From Steromphala cineraria (taxonomy: Eukaryota; Mollusca; Gastropoda; Trochida; Trochidae), in contig OU744732.1 of NCBI GenBank assembly GCA_916613615.1, positions 60,649,227-60,713,226 on the forward strand: a stretch of 64,000 nucleotides of DNA, given 5' to 3'. Of the stretch, positions 24,275 through 37,360 are shown in pieces; positions within the stretch are counted from its first letter, which is position 1; each line of letters begins with the position of its first letter. A program made the translations under genes and the position numbers. The notes beneath the pieces are model-generated. The model had not been told where the DNA came from, searched no databases, and saw nothing but the letters and a program-made list of their open reading frames with translations.

Positions 24275-27060
24275 GATGCATCCATTAAATCGTATATAAA
24301 AATTATCCTGGAAATTTAATAACTTCATTGATCATCATTGACACCATGTTTTGGGGATTTATGTGTTGAATTAAATTGCTTTTTTAATTTATATCAACTG
24401 GATTACAATTCAGAACATAAATCGTGTCGTGAATAACTTCCCTTTCTTTTACTTTCTAGTACCTCAAGTAATTGATATAACCTTTCTATTTGTATTTAAC
24501 AACCGAGTGCTCTTTTTCATCTTGACCAAAACGAAAGCAATAACAAGTCTTCAAATCTAAGCATTGATTAGGAATCCAAAAGAGATAAAAGAGATTACTT
24601 TGAATCTGCTAATAGAAAATCCAGTCACATGATACTTCGTATCTTAGCAACGTGGCTGCTTTGTTGAGATTTCTAAACACAATTAGTGGATGCTTATAAA
24701 AGGAAGGCACGCAGAGTTCAATTTATTCAGTGTTAAAATGCTTAATGTTGATGGATGTTCTCTGTTGCAACTGCTGTCTTAATTTGTTAACTCGAAATGT
24801 AAGTAAACTCTCAACATTGACGTTTCAATATCCAACAATATGAATAAATCCTCTATTATCTACTTTAATCCATTAAGCGTGGACTCTTAACAGTCTTTTT
24901 GATGTCATTCATTTGATGTCTTTTATTCTATACAGCTTCATTCTATACATTCTGGAAGTTCATAATCAGTTCCTCAACAACTTTCTTTCAAAACTTGATT
25001 GAGATTCAATGCCTTTTGTGCGCTTATAGAAGCTTCAGTGGTCTGTTTGAAAGGGTCTGATCTTCTAGGGAATTTCTTTACTCTTAGGTATGTATGTACT
25101 TATCAGCACTGGAGTACAAGTATGAGCGTTTTGTGTTTCGAACATTCTAATTGTACATTCTAAAGCACACATATGTGAGATGCGTTCACAATTTCCTTTA
25201 GAATACAAATATTGAGAAATTAAAACAAATAATGTATCAAAGATGCCTTGATTTCTTTCTCATTAAGAAAACTTATTGTTATCAATGAACAATAAAATCA
25301 TGAACTAATTTTCTCGAACAAGGTATATATAGACTCTTGTTAAGACAATTAAAGAAACACAACCATCTTCTAACATAATTAAACTTAGAATTAAGCAAAC
25401 ATAAATTACTAAATTCTGGAAAATCATAGATTTGACTTCCATTTTGCTCAAACAGAGTTGACATGTTTTATAAGGCGAAAAAATGAGGGTCATTCCAAAG
25501 TTTCTTGCCATGGACGCTTCTTCAATTTGCATAAAGACACTGAATCCTAAAATGTCTAGTAAAAGTTATTGTTGGTCGACTAATGTGTACTATACTTTTG
25601 AACAATCGAAAACGTTTTTGGAATGCGGACCCCTATTCCTTAGTTCAAGTGGACCTTTATGATTAATTAAACAGTCATTATTGAGTGAATGAATATGTAC
25701 ATTAGTTTTGCATTCTCTAATATCTATCCATATTAATTGGAGTTTCTTCCTAAGAACATATTTCACTTCATGTGAAACCGGTGGCTTGCTTAGTAATTGA
25801 AAACTATGATAAAGTGGGAATTTGGGAGATAAACAAAAACACACCAATCAAAATAACGATATCGCTTTTAGACGAATGATCGCAATTCAAATTCGTATAT
25901 TTCCATCATTCGAGCATGAACTTACCGAGTTTTGGTCATTTTCTTAAAGCAGCTTCCATTGGAAATAGAGATATGCGATAGCATATCATTAAATGTATAG
26001 TCAATCAATGTCTTACTTTCTTACACGATTATCTATAGCATGAACAAGATCTTAATTGAGCAGTCGATCGTTAATGAAAATTTTAAAAAACATTACATGT
26101 ACTTGTTTTTTCTCCTTTCAGAACAAAATGCTCTGGTTTGTTCTTAAATTAACAAAAACGGCATTTATTTTTGTGTTGTTATGTCGCTTGGAGGCAAATT
26201 TGAAAAAGTATTATCAAGGATTGGCATCCTCAGTTCAAGTCTCTACACAAAGTCACACTAGTTCGTAACAAGGATCATTTTCGGTTAATTCTGTCTTGAA
26301 CAATGATTGAATACTCTGCAAGGCATTGTATGTGTTTATTGACATGTTTGTAACAGGATGTATATAAACGATTTGTTATAAAACTGATGTCATTAGCCTA
26401 GGGTTTAAATTGTTTAATTTGTGAGTGTGGAGTGATAATGAATCCCGGTATTTTATCAAATGCAATTTTATATCGATTTTTAAAAGATGAATGTCATTTA
26501 TAAAAGATAAAGTGTGAACATTCTTTTTGCATACTTTTTTCTGAATGAAAAGGATTTTTCTACTGCCTCAATTTGTAAGAGGAATGGAAGGTCAAATAAA
26601 TATGAATATATATATAGTGAGCACATTCTCTATTCCTAACTAACAAGTAAACTATATCTCCGCTGGACTGTTCTTCTTAACCGATGCCTGTATAATTTGG
26701 TTATGATCAAATATTTTCAGCAAAATAACAACTCAATTATTTCCCAGCAAACTCAATTTGGCAAATGTTATTTCTTGACGTCTACAAAATGAGTTTTGTC
26801 TTTTTTATATCGAAGCAGACTCAATATTGTCACATCAATCAGTGTTAGGCAAAAACGCACTTATTCATTAACTTTGCAATTGATGGGAGATAGATAAATT
26901 TGATGAGGTTTGTAAATGTTTCCTTTTAAAGGGTTAAAAAGGATTGAGGAAGTTTACTTTATAGAAGATTTATTCCTCTTACAACAATGTTATATTTCAT
27001 TTATTCAAAAGGAGTTGAATTGTTTTTATCTCCTGTGTACATGTTTCCTTTTTAATCCAT
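24275..27060 (-). repeat. Right arm of the large degenerate inverted repeat
   Basis: This is the reverse-complement partner of 780-2650. It is about 0.9 kb longer, mainly because about 25480-26690 has little counterpart in the left arm. Matching landmarks include AGAGTGCTCTTTTTCATCTTGAC-type sequence near 24507-24530, TCTGGAAAATCATAGATTTG near 25416 and TTGGTTATGATCAAATATTT near 26698. Minus frames of 60-85 codons and a 70-codon plus frame show no domain. Confidence 0.65.
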
Positions 27061-28979
27061 GGTGACAAATAACAAATGGTTATTATGTTCAGTGAACAAA
27101 CCGAATATTTTATACAAACGAATACCTACATAATGTTACATTTTTGTGAGTTTATTGTAAAATAAAGATATATTCTAAAGAGGCCCTTAGACGATGGATA
27201 ATTTTACCATGGTGATTTGAAAGGAAAGGAAAAGTGTGTACTTTATTTATAAATATGTTATTTATTATGATATTTTTTCTATTATGAAAAGATGGACGCC
27301 ACAGTGACTATATATAATCTATAGTAAGTTATGATCAATCTCTGTTTTTTTACAACACATATCAAGAATAAAATATTTAAACGTACATTATTTTTACCAG
27401 TGGTTGATCTATTAACGATACCTAAGGTATCGATTCGTATTGAAAATGCAATCACACTGTTTTGCATCTCACATTCCGCATATTGGTACAGTCACATCCA
27501 TCCAAGTTAATCCGCAAACAAAATCGACTCACCGTTTCATAAAGTTCAAGTATAGAGTATTTCTTAGATGTTATTGTACTTGCTTCTGGCGTTTTCATAA
27601 ATTTAACAGAATTTATCACATAAATCGTTTTGGTTTGAAGGTGGTTTGTCTCCAGACATTATGGTAGATACGCAAGTGTCGAAAGTTCCGGTGGGCGGGG
27701 CGTCACGCTCTAATGAGTTTTCAGAGTGTTTGCCCGTAATTGTGGCTGCGTTCTGAAAACCGGACATAAAGTGCTGATTAAAAGTCTAATGTATGTGTAT
27801 ATTCTCAATCATATATTAATTGCATTCCCGTCGACAATGGTACTGGTAGTGGCAATAACGATCTATCATTCTTAGAAAAATTACATTGCATAACCTCTTT
27901 AACTGAAAAAACTTTGTTTTTGAAGGATCTCAAATAAATTATTTAATTTGGTTTCGATTCAAAATTTTACATAAAAAGACGTGGCTTTTCAAGTATATCT
28001 TGAACCGATTACTATTTGTAGTGGAGTATCTGTAATATGCACGGAGCAATGCCAGACTGAGCCAGAGTAGGGGTAAGTTATAATAGGACTACGTATCAAA
28101 TAACTTTGACATTTTAAGACCACTTTACAAACTACTTTAATCCCTCAAAATACTTACATTTGTAAGACATTTTCCTTACGTAGCTCATATGTAACTTATT
28201 CTTCCTCTACTTGAACTATTGAACATATTTATTGACTGTTATCCATTTGTGAATAATTATTTGTTATACTTGTTTGTTTTTCATTTCTTGAGTTGTGTAT
28301 TGCCTCTTGTGATTGCATAATCTCAACAAAACTGCAACTGGTTCATCTAAACTGCATGAGGAAGATAACACATCACACGTGAGTGAAATAAACAACTGTG
28401 ATGATTTGAAACTAAAGAATACCATATTGACCTTGTTGGATAGCTAATCTGCAATTATCCACTGATAATGTTCTTGGCTTCTTATAGGAAACCATGGTCA
28501 GCGTTATCGTAGTGACATCGATTTTTCCTTTAGTGATTGTGCTGAATTAATCAAAGATCTTGTAAAGTAAAGGTAAATATTTAAGAGCATATCTGAGAAT
28601 TAATCAAACGTTATATATAACGGATATTTTGGTTGAACCTATCAGAAATGCCAAAATCCGTCCAAAATATTATTTGCACATACTTCATGTGAAGTCTGTC
28701 GAGTTTCTGCAACCAAATTGACAAACAATTACTTTCGACTCTACCTCTGTCAGCATTTCTTAGTGTACGGGCTATTTCCACTTCTACATCCCTCAACTTT
28801 CCCTTAATCACAAAATCTTTGCTAAAGAAAGACATTTTTATAACCGAAGCACTAGTTGATATCTCTACTTTTTGTTTAAGATTTTTATCGCAATTTTCAG
28901 CACAAGGCAGACCTAGGCAGGAACGGCCCGGCCTTTTCTCTGTCAGTTTTGTTCAGTGGCCACTTTAACTTAAATTGGT
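27061..28979. other. Stretch without recognised gene; small GC-rich island
   Basis: A local GC-rich patch at about 27680-27780 contains GGGCGGGGCGTCACG, which looks like a GC box next to a half CRE. I could not connect it to a transcript. A 74-codon minus frame (28611-28835) has a fairly protein-like composition (DVEVEIARTLRNAD), but I recognise no family and it is not proposed as a gene. Confidence 0.35.
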
Positions 28980-29116
28980 AATTTCTAAGAGGCAACGTGA
29001 CTTTAATCCCACACTGACTTTAAAATGGCAACAGTCTAACATGTTTACAAGCTGTGGAATAAAAACGTTTTTCATATAGCTGAGGAATTTATATAATTTA
29101 TTCGACTTTATTCTTT

Positions 29117-29258
29117 TTGACAAATGTTGACTGTGTTTGGGAATATGTTCTTAAGTGAGCATGAATCAACATGTCGATACTTTCCCTGTGTTTTTGAGAA
29201 ATGTTGACTGTGTTTGGGAATATGTTCTTAAACCAACATGTCGATACGATATGTATAT
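29117..29258. repeat. 77-bp direct tandem duplication
   Basis: The segment beginning AAATGTTGACTGTGTTTGGG at 29122 is repeated at 29199, offset 77 bp. Both copies continue through GAATATGTTCTTAA to CAACATGTCGATAC. The second copy lacks about 12 bp (GTGAGCATGAAT) before CAACATGTCG. Confidence 0.85.
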
Positions 29259-29259
29259 G

Positions 29260-31110
29260 TAACGAACAAGTTATTGTGGTTCGAGGGCTGTGTATTTGCG
29301 CAGCATAGAAAACTAGAGCTAGTGCATGTGATTCACTGTGATGTCCCCCGTCCCAACGTTTAATCAGAAAATGACCTTCCCCCCCATTTGTAATAAGTTC
29401 AAACTGTTTCCATGACCTCCCCCCCTATCTTACTACATACATACGTTAAGTACAACAATATTTAACATTTGTTTGTGCTATAGCTTGGAATTGGAACTTC
29501 TTCCAAAATGCACCAAGTTCAAATGGTTGCCATGGAAACCATCAAAAAGTAAGAAAATCAGAATAACCAAATAAATAAATCTCATCATAAGGTCAAACCA
29601 GATACCAAGTAGACTTGGTGTATGTCTATACACAAATGTAAACAGTGACTTATAATAGATGTCACAAGTTAAACATTAGACAGTAATTAACCTATATCAC
29701 CCTCTGCCAGATGAGAATGCGTATGTAATAAATTGAGCCGCAAACGTTTGTATTAAATTAAAGAAATCTTTGATGCTTGAGTCATGTTAAATACACATTA
29801 ACAACTAAATATCCACACATACCAGTCCGTCACAGCAACTCAATATTTGAGGTTACATGAGCAGTAACAGTGACTTCACTATCGATGCTGTAAGTGGGAC
29901 ATCTGATAGAGAATAACATCTATCATCATCCTTCTTTGGAGGCACTCTTTTGTCTATAAATTGAATTATTCATACATCAGAAGTGGATGATTTGTTTCGA
30001 GAGCTGCTAGCTTAAAGATGCAAATACAATTCGATAAATATAGATAGCAAAGAAGTAGAACTCTAAGTGCCCGAGTATATAAACATGTTCCGCATTTGAT
30101 TGATATAAACCTTGATACTTTGTGTCACTCTGCTTCTCATATTTCTAGACTACTGTTTTGCTTTAGTTAACGGGGTTAGAGTGAAACTACTGATATTTAA
30201 AGCTAAGATACCGTTCCCTAGGGTTGTATGACATTGTTAGTCTATCAAACTATCAAAGTCTTTGATGCAATAATGGCAACTGACCAAGGGAATATCTGTG
30301 AAAGCAATCCTTAAAAACAGTTCACTGATGTTCACGAGGACATGCTGTACAAACCATGGTTTGAATGTGTTAGTATTTAGTTTAAATTGTTAAATGTACA
30401 ATGTATACGATTTTCCTCCATGCAAACATTGTGTACCAACAAACAAGCCTATGTGCAGATGTTGCTTGAGCCTGAAAAATTGAGAATTTAGAAAGTTAAA
30501 ATCAAGCATTTAAAATAAATATAACTTTGTTTTCAATTCAATTTGTTTATAGAGCAAACAGTTACCCTTTGTTTAAGTTCATCAAAAGTAATGCGGTCTT
30601 ACTCTGTATTGAAATAGTGCGTCGCTTCCTGTGATCATGAAAGTATTTGTATTGTATACCAAACTGAATGATGCTATTATTTTCAGTTGTAACATCTGGT
30701 TACAGTCCGGAATGACAATGAATAAACTAGGTACAAAAAATAACTGTGTATCTAAACAATCTATATACATCTTAAAAAGACAAAAAACAATTTACGCTAT
30801 CCATTAATCATTATTATCATAATAGATTACCTTACCTACTGCTGAAATATCTTAGATATTGCTGAAAGTATGTTAACCCTATTTTCTTTGAAATGAAATA
30901 TCCTTCATTGTGAAATATATACGAACTATATATGTGTTCACATCACGTGAAGGCGTACTAAACGATAATGCCTTGTACAAATGCACTCTAGTTTACACTC
31001 TCACTCAGCTTTATAAGACTGATGCAACATGTACTTGTAACAACCCTAAGGTTAAAATCGACCATTTTGACACAGTAGGACCAAATCGTGAAACAACAGC
31101 AGATTTAGAA
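29260..31110. other. AT-rich stretch without recognised gene
   Basis: Poly-C runs near 29377 and 29421 and a GTTGCCATGGAAACC segment near 29526 look like fragments of common invertebrate repeats. Frames of 62-72 codons have no domain. Confidence 0.35.
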
Positions 31111-31119
31111 GTGCAATTT

Positions 31120-31500
31120 GTTATTTAACCCTGGACAGCTTCATGATTTATAAGTGCAATTTGTCAATTAATCCTGGACTGTTTCTTAATTTACTACGAG
31201 AAATCAATCAATCACTTCGTCTTGATTTACGCTCAATGGTGAACTTCAGCATGAGGCATAAACAGATTTAAATTGATTTAATCTTTAATTTACTTTCTCT
31301 TCATTCGTAAACAGTTAACATTCCCACTTTGAAATATTTTTGGCGAAAGCGGCGATGAAGTAAAGTTTGACAGAAAATAATTAATATTGATGAGAATGTG
31401 ATTGAATTTAAATTACACAATTCCATTCAATGACTATACCATTTGCAGTTAATATGGATTTATTGGAAGATTTTTCTCACTTTTAATCAGGGATATGAAA
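31120..31500 (+). repeat. Dispersed repeat, copy at 31.1 kb
   Basis: Direct-orientation partner of 10160-10520. Its left edge is itself partly duplicated: GTGCAATTTGTTATTTAACC near 31110 and GTGCAATTTGTCAATTAATC near 31154 lie about 44 bp apart, each followed by CTGGAC. Confidence 0.6.
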
Positions 31501-32279
31501 TAAACATTAGAATATGTGACAAAGCCATGATAAATTATAGATAATGAAAAGTTTGAGAAGTACATGGTAGGCTATTTTAATCAAGAATAAAATTGAGAGT
31601 TAGATATCTAAAATTGATGTTTGTTCTTAGTGTTCTTTGTCAAAGCCTAGGTCGTTAAACTGAACTTCATATAATAATGTCAAATTGTGGATTCTTTCAT
31701 GACTACTTGTCAGGTGCAAACCCATTGAATTTAAGTTTGCTTTGAGATTGTTGTAAACCACTTATATTTTGTTATTATATTATACCTCCAAAATAGTAGA
31801 TTAAAGTAACCTCATATTAGAAATGCTAGTAGGTACATGTATAATACTATCAATTACCTTGCAGATTGATGGAATAATCAATAATCTTAAAATTAGCATT
31901 TGTTTGATCATGTGCAGAGCTTTAGGTGCTTTATAGATAAAGGAATTTTATTTAGATTTTAAAATTTGACTAGCATTTGAATCAATGTATATGGAAGTTA
32001 TCATGAGAGTGTGTTTTGGGATCGTAAATATCCTGCATTAGGAATAAACATTGTATTTTGCGAGCCTTGGCATGACTAATATTCTTTGGTAAGGGAACAT
32101 GATGTATCGCAGTGTACATGCCTGGCTTAACAATTCAATTCAATTAAAAGTAGTCTTAGCAAGTCAGTTGTAAACTGCAAATAGTCAACAATGAATTCAT
32201 AAGTATCCTCTGTAAAAGGATCATAAAACTTTTAGTGCAAGCCAAACGTGAGAAGACGAATTTTTCTTTGCATTGATCA
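31501..32279. other. AT-rich stretch without recognised gene
   Basis: No frame above 60 codons, no RNA gene and no repeat partner was recognised. Confidence 0.35.
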
Positions 32280-33010
32280 GGACATTTAGTGCGAGGACAC
32301 TATTTTGTAAGATATGTTAAAGCATTTCAAGTTCAATTCATTGGAACACTAAGGAATTATTGACAGAAGAAGGTTTAAGAGTTGAGTACGGTTACTAAAT
32401 ATATATGTGATATATCAGCAGGCTGACATTGAAGTATGTGAAAACGATTGTTTTCAAGTGGCAGTGTATCCTGTTACGTTATTTCTAAAAAGATTAATCT
32501 ACGTTCAGACCTGTTATAAGAAGGTGGCTTTCAAATTGTTGTAGGTTGGTGTCTTGACAAAATAAAATCATTGTTTTGGACTTCACTGTAGTCATGTTGC
32601 GAGATTATTAAAAAAAGTAATTAAAATCAGTAATGAAATTATTGATATTAATATCATAAATCTGTGATATGACTTTTCAAAAGTGCTTACAAGTTAACTC
32701 TATTTCTGTGAGCAAGTTCTTAGAATAGGCTTTCTAATCAGAATAGAAGTGGAGCTCAATTGTATTTCATTGTTACAGTCACTAAACAGCAAAGTGTAAT
32801 ATTAAATCAAACCCTTTCCTGCTCCATATGTCATTGAAAGGGATGATAAAGAAATACAATATTAGAAAACTAATTGGAGACCGATGGTTTAGGAGACTGG
32901 TAAATTATAAGAAAAAGTCTCAATAATTCATGACAATGCCCCTGGCGGTGAAACATGTCCTCTAACAATTTTGTTAAACCAGTTATATAGATATCCCAAC
33001 CATGACTGAA
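32280..33010 (+). repeat. Composite of blocks seen at 8.5 and 18.4 kb
   Basis: About 32350-32465 resembles 8535-8650 (AGAAGAAGGTTTAAG, then GTGAAAACGATTG and GAAGTGGTAGTG-like text). It also resembles about 36475-36585 in inverted orientation. About 32520-32900 resembles 18440-18770. The juxtaposition of two blocks that lie 10 kb apart on the left suggests serial rearrangement or insertion into a shared ancestor. Confidence 0.55.
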
Positions 33011-34102
33011 CCTACGGGCAGTTAACAGATATTACAAACAGTTCAGCTTCTGTGGTGTGCTTTTGATAATTACATAAGGTGACTTTCCTTTGTATCAGAA
33101 TTTTAAATGCCCTTATTTCTTGTCTATTTGTTTGAACGAATCCCTTATGAATTAAAATAATATGAAAACACAGCTTATGACATTCAGATTTGATATAATT
33201 ACTTCTTTCCAAACTAAATAAGGTTTTTTATTTTCAATGACAATAACCATGACAACATTGCACCTTACATCTAAATTTCATGGCATTTGATTTAGAAACA
33301 TTGAAATTTATCTTGATTGGATACCAGTCCTTTAAATTGTCTCTTCTTAGAAAAGTATGAAAATGTAGCAACTTATTGGTATGTTACTACATGTAAATTC
33401 ATCACAACAAAGTGATAGTTTTAGTTACGTATTCATAATGATGCATTATTTCATTATCTTAATAAAAATATCAAAAATATATTTTAAATGTTTTCAATAT
33501 TCTTATAGAGATTGATAATATTTATGAAAATACAGTTTACGTAGAATTACACAAATACGTCATATAATGGGTTTTGTATTTTTATTTATGACAATAACCA
33601 TGACAATGCTGTACCTGCTGCCTCTAATTTGATTTTTTTATCTAAATTTTACATACCATTCCAGCAAATGTTTAATCTTCCTTAAAATTATTCCATTCAA
33701 AGAAACGGGTAAAGGTGTAACCATTTATGAGTTGGTTCCTATATACATCACGGCAGAGAGATCATTATTAAAGTTTTTCATAATGGTGCATTCTTTCATT
33801 GTTTTTATAAAGATACAAAATATAAATAAAAAATATTTTCAAGGTTATTATTGATTTTGATGACTGAGTCATTTTGCGACTTGTCATCTGAATATATACA
33901 TTATAAGTTACATAATACATATTTGGTTCCAATAAAACTCGCACATTCAAGTACATCAATGAATAGATTGAACCATTGTGTTTAAAAGGTTCCAAATAAC
34001 CTCTGATTGATACCTTGACGGCCACTAAAAATTGGACTCAATTTTCCAAAATGAAAATATAGTTTGATTGAGTGTCGTAATGGCCCATCAAACTAACCCT
34101 TG
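33011..34102. other. AT-rich stretch without recognised gene
   Basis: Minus frames of 66 and 85 codons (33012-33212, 33768-34025) have no domain. A segment around 33235-33260 (TTTTCAATGACAATAACCATGACAA) recurs loosely at about 33580-33605, suggesting an old local duplication of about 345 bp. Confidence 0.35.
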
Positions 34103-34106
34103 TTAA

Positions 34107-34460
34107 AGGTGCAGTGGCACGTTTTTTGATAATTTTATATTTTAAAATGTTCACTGATAATTGTAAGTTAATGCTCAATGTATTATTTTGACAGTGTCAA
34201 ACATCTCATTACACAAACCAATTATCCATAGCCAGAGGAGAAAGTGTGAAGATTCGCATCAAATTCATTGGCGGCCATTTTGTGTGAACACCTTTAATTC
34301 ATTTTTTAAGGAAAAATGTATCGCATGGCTAAACTTTACGTTATATATTTGAATTGTTACTGCTTCATTTAGTCTAAATATATTGTCTTTCAAATGGAAC
34401 CATTAATTTTCATTTTCTTGACATAACCTTATATTCCCCCTCAAACGTGCTACTGCCTCT
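34107..34460 (+). mobile_element. TTAA-MITE family, copy 2
   Basis: The left boundary is TTAA (34103-34106) followed by AGGTGCAGTGGCACG. The right inverted repeat CGTGCTACTGCCTCT is followed by TTAT, one change from TTAA. The 354-bp body carries the shared GGCGGCCATTTTGTGTGAAC segment and no coding frame. Confidence 0.75.
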
Positions 34461-34499
34461 TTATTAGATGAATACAAATAGGCGCGCAAAAGCCTACAC

Positions 34500-34930
34500 A
34501 AATTCTGAGCTTACAGTTAAACCCTTCTTTCCCTCAACCAGCGTATCATGATTTATTGAATAAAAAACACCAAAGTTATTCAAATGGAAATGACATTTTG
34601 ACCCCAACTGCTTTTATGATAAGACGTTACGAGAGAGTGCTATATCAGGGGTTGCCTGACCAAGCTTGAAATTTGTTTCCTGAAATTTGACTCAAATAAA
34701 TCATGTTAGTTCTCGCAACCGTTCATGGTTTTATAGAGGATCGATATAACCATCAGGAGCCGATTAAACAGGAATGTTATATTACTTAGAAATAATAAGA
34801 ATATGACAACGTTAATGTTACCTTAGTTTATTTTGATTTGGACGAGCAAGCATGAATGAATAAATGTTGCATTGTTATCAAAGCATATCTATGCAATTAT
34901 ATGTTTCTTTGTTTTAGGTTTTTAAAATAC
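34500..34930 (+). repeat. Dispersed block, partner of 18.9-19.3 kb
   Basis: Direct-orientation partner of about 18915-19290, including the GTTACGAGAGAGTGCTATAT and ACCGTTCATGGTTTTATAG stretches and the GACGAGCAAGCAT end. Confidence 0.65.
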
Positions 34931-35110
34931 AGCTGTAGAAAACTAAGTGAGTTACCCTAATTTAAGCACCATTGACTTATATATTATTACACATGATACG
35001 TTTTCGGCATAATTACAGAAGAGTACTACGTTTCATAATGAAAATCAAAATCTTTCTGCAAAAGAATTCTTAAGGCATGTGCGAAGCAATGATTATTTTT
35101 TCAGGATGAT
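34930..35110 (+). repeat. Dispersed block, partner of 36.28-36.46 kb
   Basis: The series GCACCATTGACTT, GAGTACTACGT, TCAAAATCTTTCTG, GAAGCAATGA and TTTTTTCAGGAT recurs in order at about 36280-36460 in direct orientation. Confidence 0.55.
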
Positions 35111-35183
35111 ATAATTTAAACTTTGTCCGCCAGTTTGATATAAAGATGTCCGAGTAAAAAAGCACCCTTACTTAACCCTTTAA

Positions 35184-35539
35184 AGGGGCAGTAGCACGTC
35201 TTTTGATAATTTTATATTTTAAAATTTTCACTGATAATTGTATGTTAATGCTAAATGTATTATTGTGATAGTGTCAAAAATGTCATTACACAAGCTAATC
35301 AGCCATAGTCAGAGGACAAAGTTTAAAGATTAACATAAAATCTATTGGCGGCCATTTTTTGTGAACACCTTTTATTCATTTTCTGTAAGAAAAAGGAATC
35401 GCACGGCTAAACTTTACACTCTGTATTTGAATTATTACTGCTCCATTTAGTTTGAATACATTGTCTTTCAATTGGAACCATTTATTTTCATTTTCCTTAC
35501 ATCACCTTATATTCCCCCTGAAAACGTGCTACTGCCCCT
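35184..35539 (+). mobile_element. TTAA-MITE family, copy 3 (best preserved)
   Basis: TTAA (35180-35183) precedes AGGGGCAGTAGCACGT. The right end ACGTGCTACTGCCCCT stops at 35539 and is followed by TTAA (35540-35543). This gives about 16-bp perfect terminal inverted repeats, a 356-bp body and a TTAA target duplication. The ends differ from those of the 3.1-kb element (CCCTTACG), so this is a separate family using the same target. There is no coding capacity, so it would need a transposase in trans. Confidence 0.85.
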
Positions 35540-35544
35540 TTAAA

Positions 35545-36700
35545 TCTGGCTTTAAAGATGAGCTTGGTCAAAAGGGCGACTGAACATATCGATGTTACTC
35601 TTTTATTTAGATATATAAAATTGATTTATATACCATCGCATTAATGACCAAAAGTATAATCTAGTACCTTTAAGCGGTACTAGACATAAATGACCGATTA
35701 ACATATATAAATTTAAATACAAGATAATGAGACAAGACATTACAAAGTTTTGATTGTTTGTTTACTTAACCATTTGCATTGGAACCGCATTCGAAATATT
35801 TGATTTAAATCGGCCCAAGAATCATCGTTAGTGTCATTGCGGACTGTCGAGTAGGGGCAAATGAGTCTGATAGTGTCAGAGTTATGTATAAGACATGCAT
35901 CACAGCAGCATGTACAGGTTGTTTTGCGAGTTCAATAAAGAGTTAGCGATGATTTCATTGGTGTTGTTTGATCGGTTTTCTGTTTGTATAATTTGAATCT
36001 TGAGTTTGTTGATGGACAGTGAGCGGACCGACAGGTGATGGCAAGTCGTATGACTTGTTAATGTTTATTTAGCTGCACCAATCTTATTTCTTTATACAAC
36101 ATTTTCTTATACCAGTAAAATTATTACATATTGTAGATGACTTTAGCATGTACAGGGCAAATTACTAAGCATATCACCTTCTAAAAACCGTAGCGTAGCC
36201 TTTGTTTATCGAACAAACGGCAAGGGAGATAACTCTTGACAGTACACAATACATCAAAACTAAATCAGTGTAGAATATAATATATGGTTACCCAAAGTTA
36301 AGCACTATTGACTTTGATATAAATATTTGATATAAATGTTTATGTATCATAAATCTTTGACTCACTCTGCAAGAGTACCACGTATCGCAGATAAACTCCA
36401 AATCTTTCTGAGAAATCATATCTGAAGCAATGAATATTGTTTCAGGATAATTTTTGTTAAAGCATCAGGATAATTGAGACACTTCAAAGCAATCGTTTGC
36501 ACGTATTCCATTGTTAATAGATTTCACATAGACTAACCATTACTCATGTCCTGCCCTTAAATCTTCCTCTGACAGTGAATCTTTTGTGTACGAATTATTT
36601 GCACCCACAGATCCTCTTATATTCCTTTACCCACAAAACCTTTGCTACAGGCAATATTATCATGATAAATGGATTGATAAACAACTCTTTTTATAATAAT
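35545..36700. repeat. Stretch with partner blocks only
   Basis: About 36280-36460 pairs with 34930-35110 (direct). About 36475-36585 pairs inverted with 8535-8650 and 32350-32465. The rest has no recognised feature and no frame above 60 codons. Confidence 0.45.
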
Positions 36701-36704
36701 ATTT

Positions 36705-36878
36705 AAGAAATAAAGTTCGCTCTACCCCAATGTGTTTTGTAATAAAGTATAGTTTTGCCCTGAACTATTATAGTTAAAGCACGAGGACGGCAGTCCGAGT
36801 GCTTTAACGTTGTAATAGTTCAGGGCAAAACTATACTTTATTACAAAACACATTGGGGTAGAGCGAACTTTATTTCTT
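36705..36878. repeat. 174-bp nearly perfect foldback
   Basis: The left arm starts AAGAAATAAAGTTCGCTCTA at 36705 and the right arm ends with its complement at 36878. The arms are about 84-86 bp and meet at a four-base GGCA centre. The first 66 bp pair without mismatch (through GCCCTGAACTATTA); a small bulge and a few mismatches occur nearer the loop. Transcription would give a long, nearly perfect hairpin RNA. A foldback MITE is the simplest reading; I could not define a target duplication. Confidence 0.9.
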
Positions 36879-37360
36879 TTCTAAGATACCAAACTTATTT
36901 GCAGGGAAAAATAAAAATTCTTTTAATTTCAAGTTAAAATATTGTTAAAATACATAGATTATATATCCATGAACAGGGCTAACTGCTGGCTATTCCATGT
37001 TTAGAACTCACCCCCTAATTCAAAAATATTGTTTTTTAGTGAAACAGTTGATTATGTTAATGTAGCAGTTTTATTTTCTCATTTATAAGGTTTAAAATTT
37101 TATTCTCTTGTTATTTTTTCATTGTTCAAACAAAACAAAAATATCAGACAACTCATGTTTAATAAAACGTTACTTTTGGACAGTCAAGTTGTGCGATCAT
37201 GCAGTGCGGGCCACACTGCCCATATAAGGCTTATCACGTGATTGACATTCCACAGAGAATTATGGGTATATGTTTGTTAGGAAGCATTGTAGATCAAGAT
37301 CTATCATTATTTTGTTGCTGTTGTGATAAAATTTGAAGTTGATGGTAAGTACCACCGCTA

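Noticed and set aside
28611..28835. A 74-codon minus frame with protein-like composition
   Set aside because: No family recognised, no splice or promoter context and a length within chance for this base composition.
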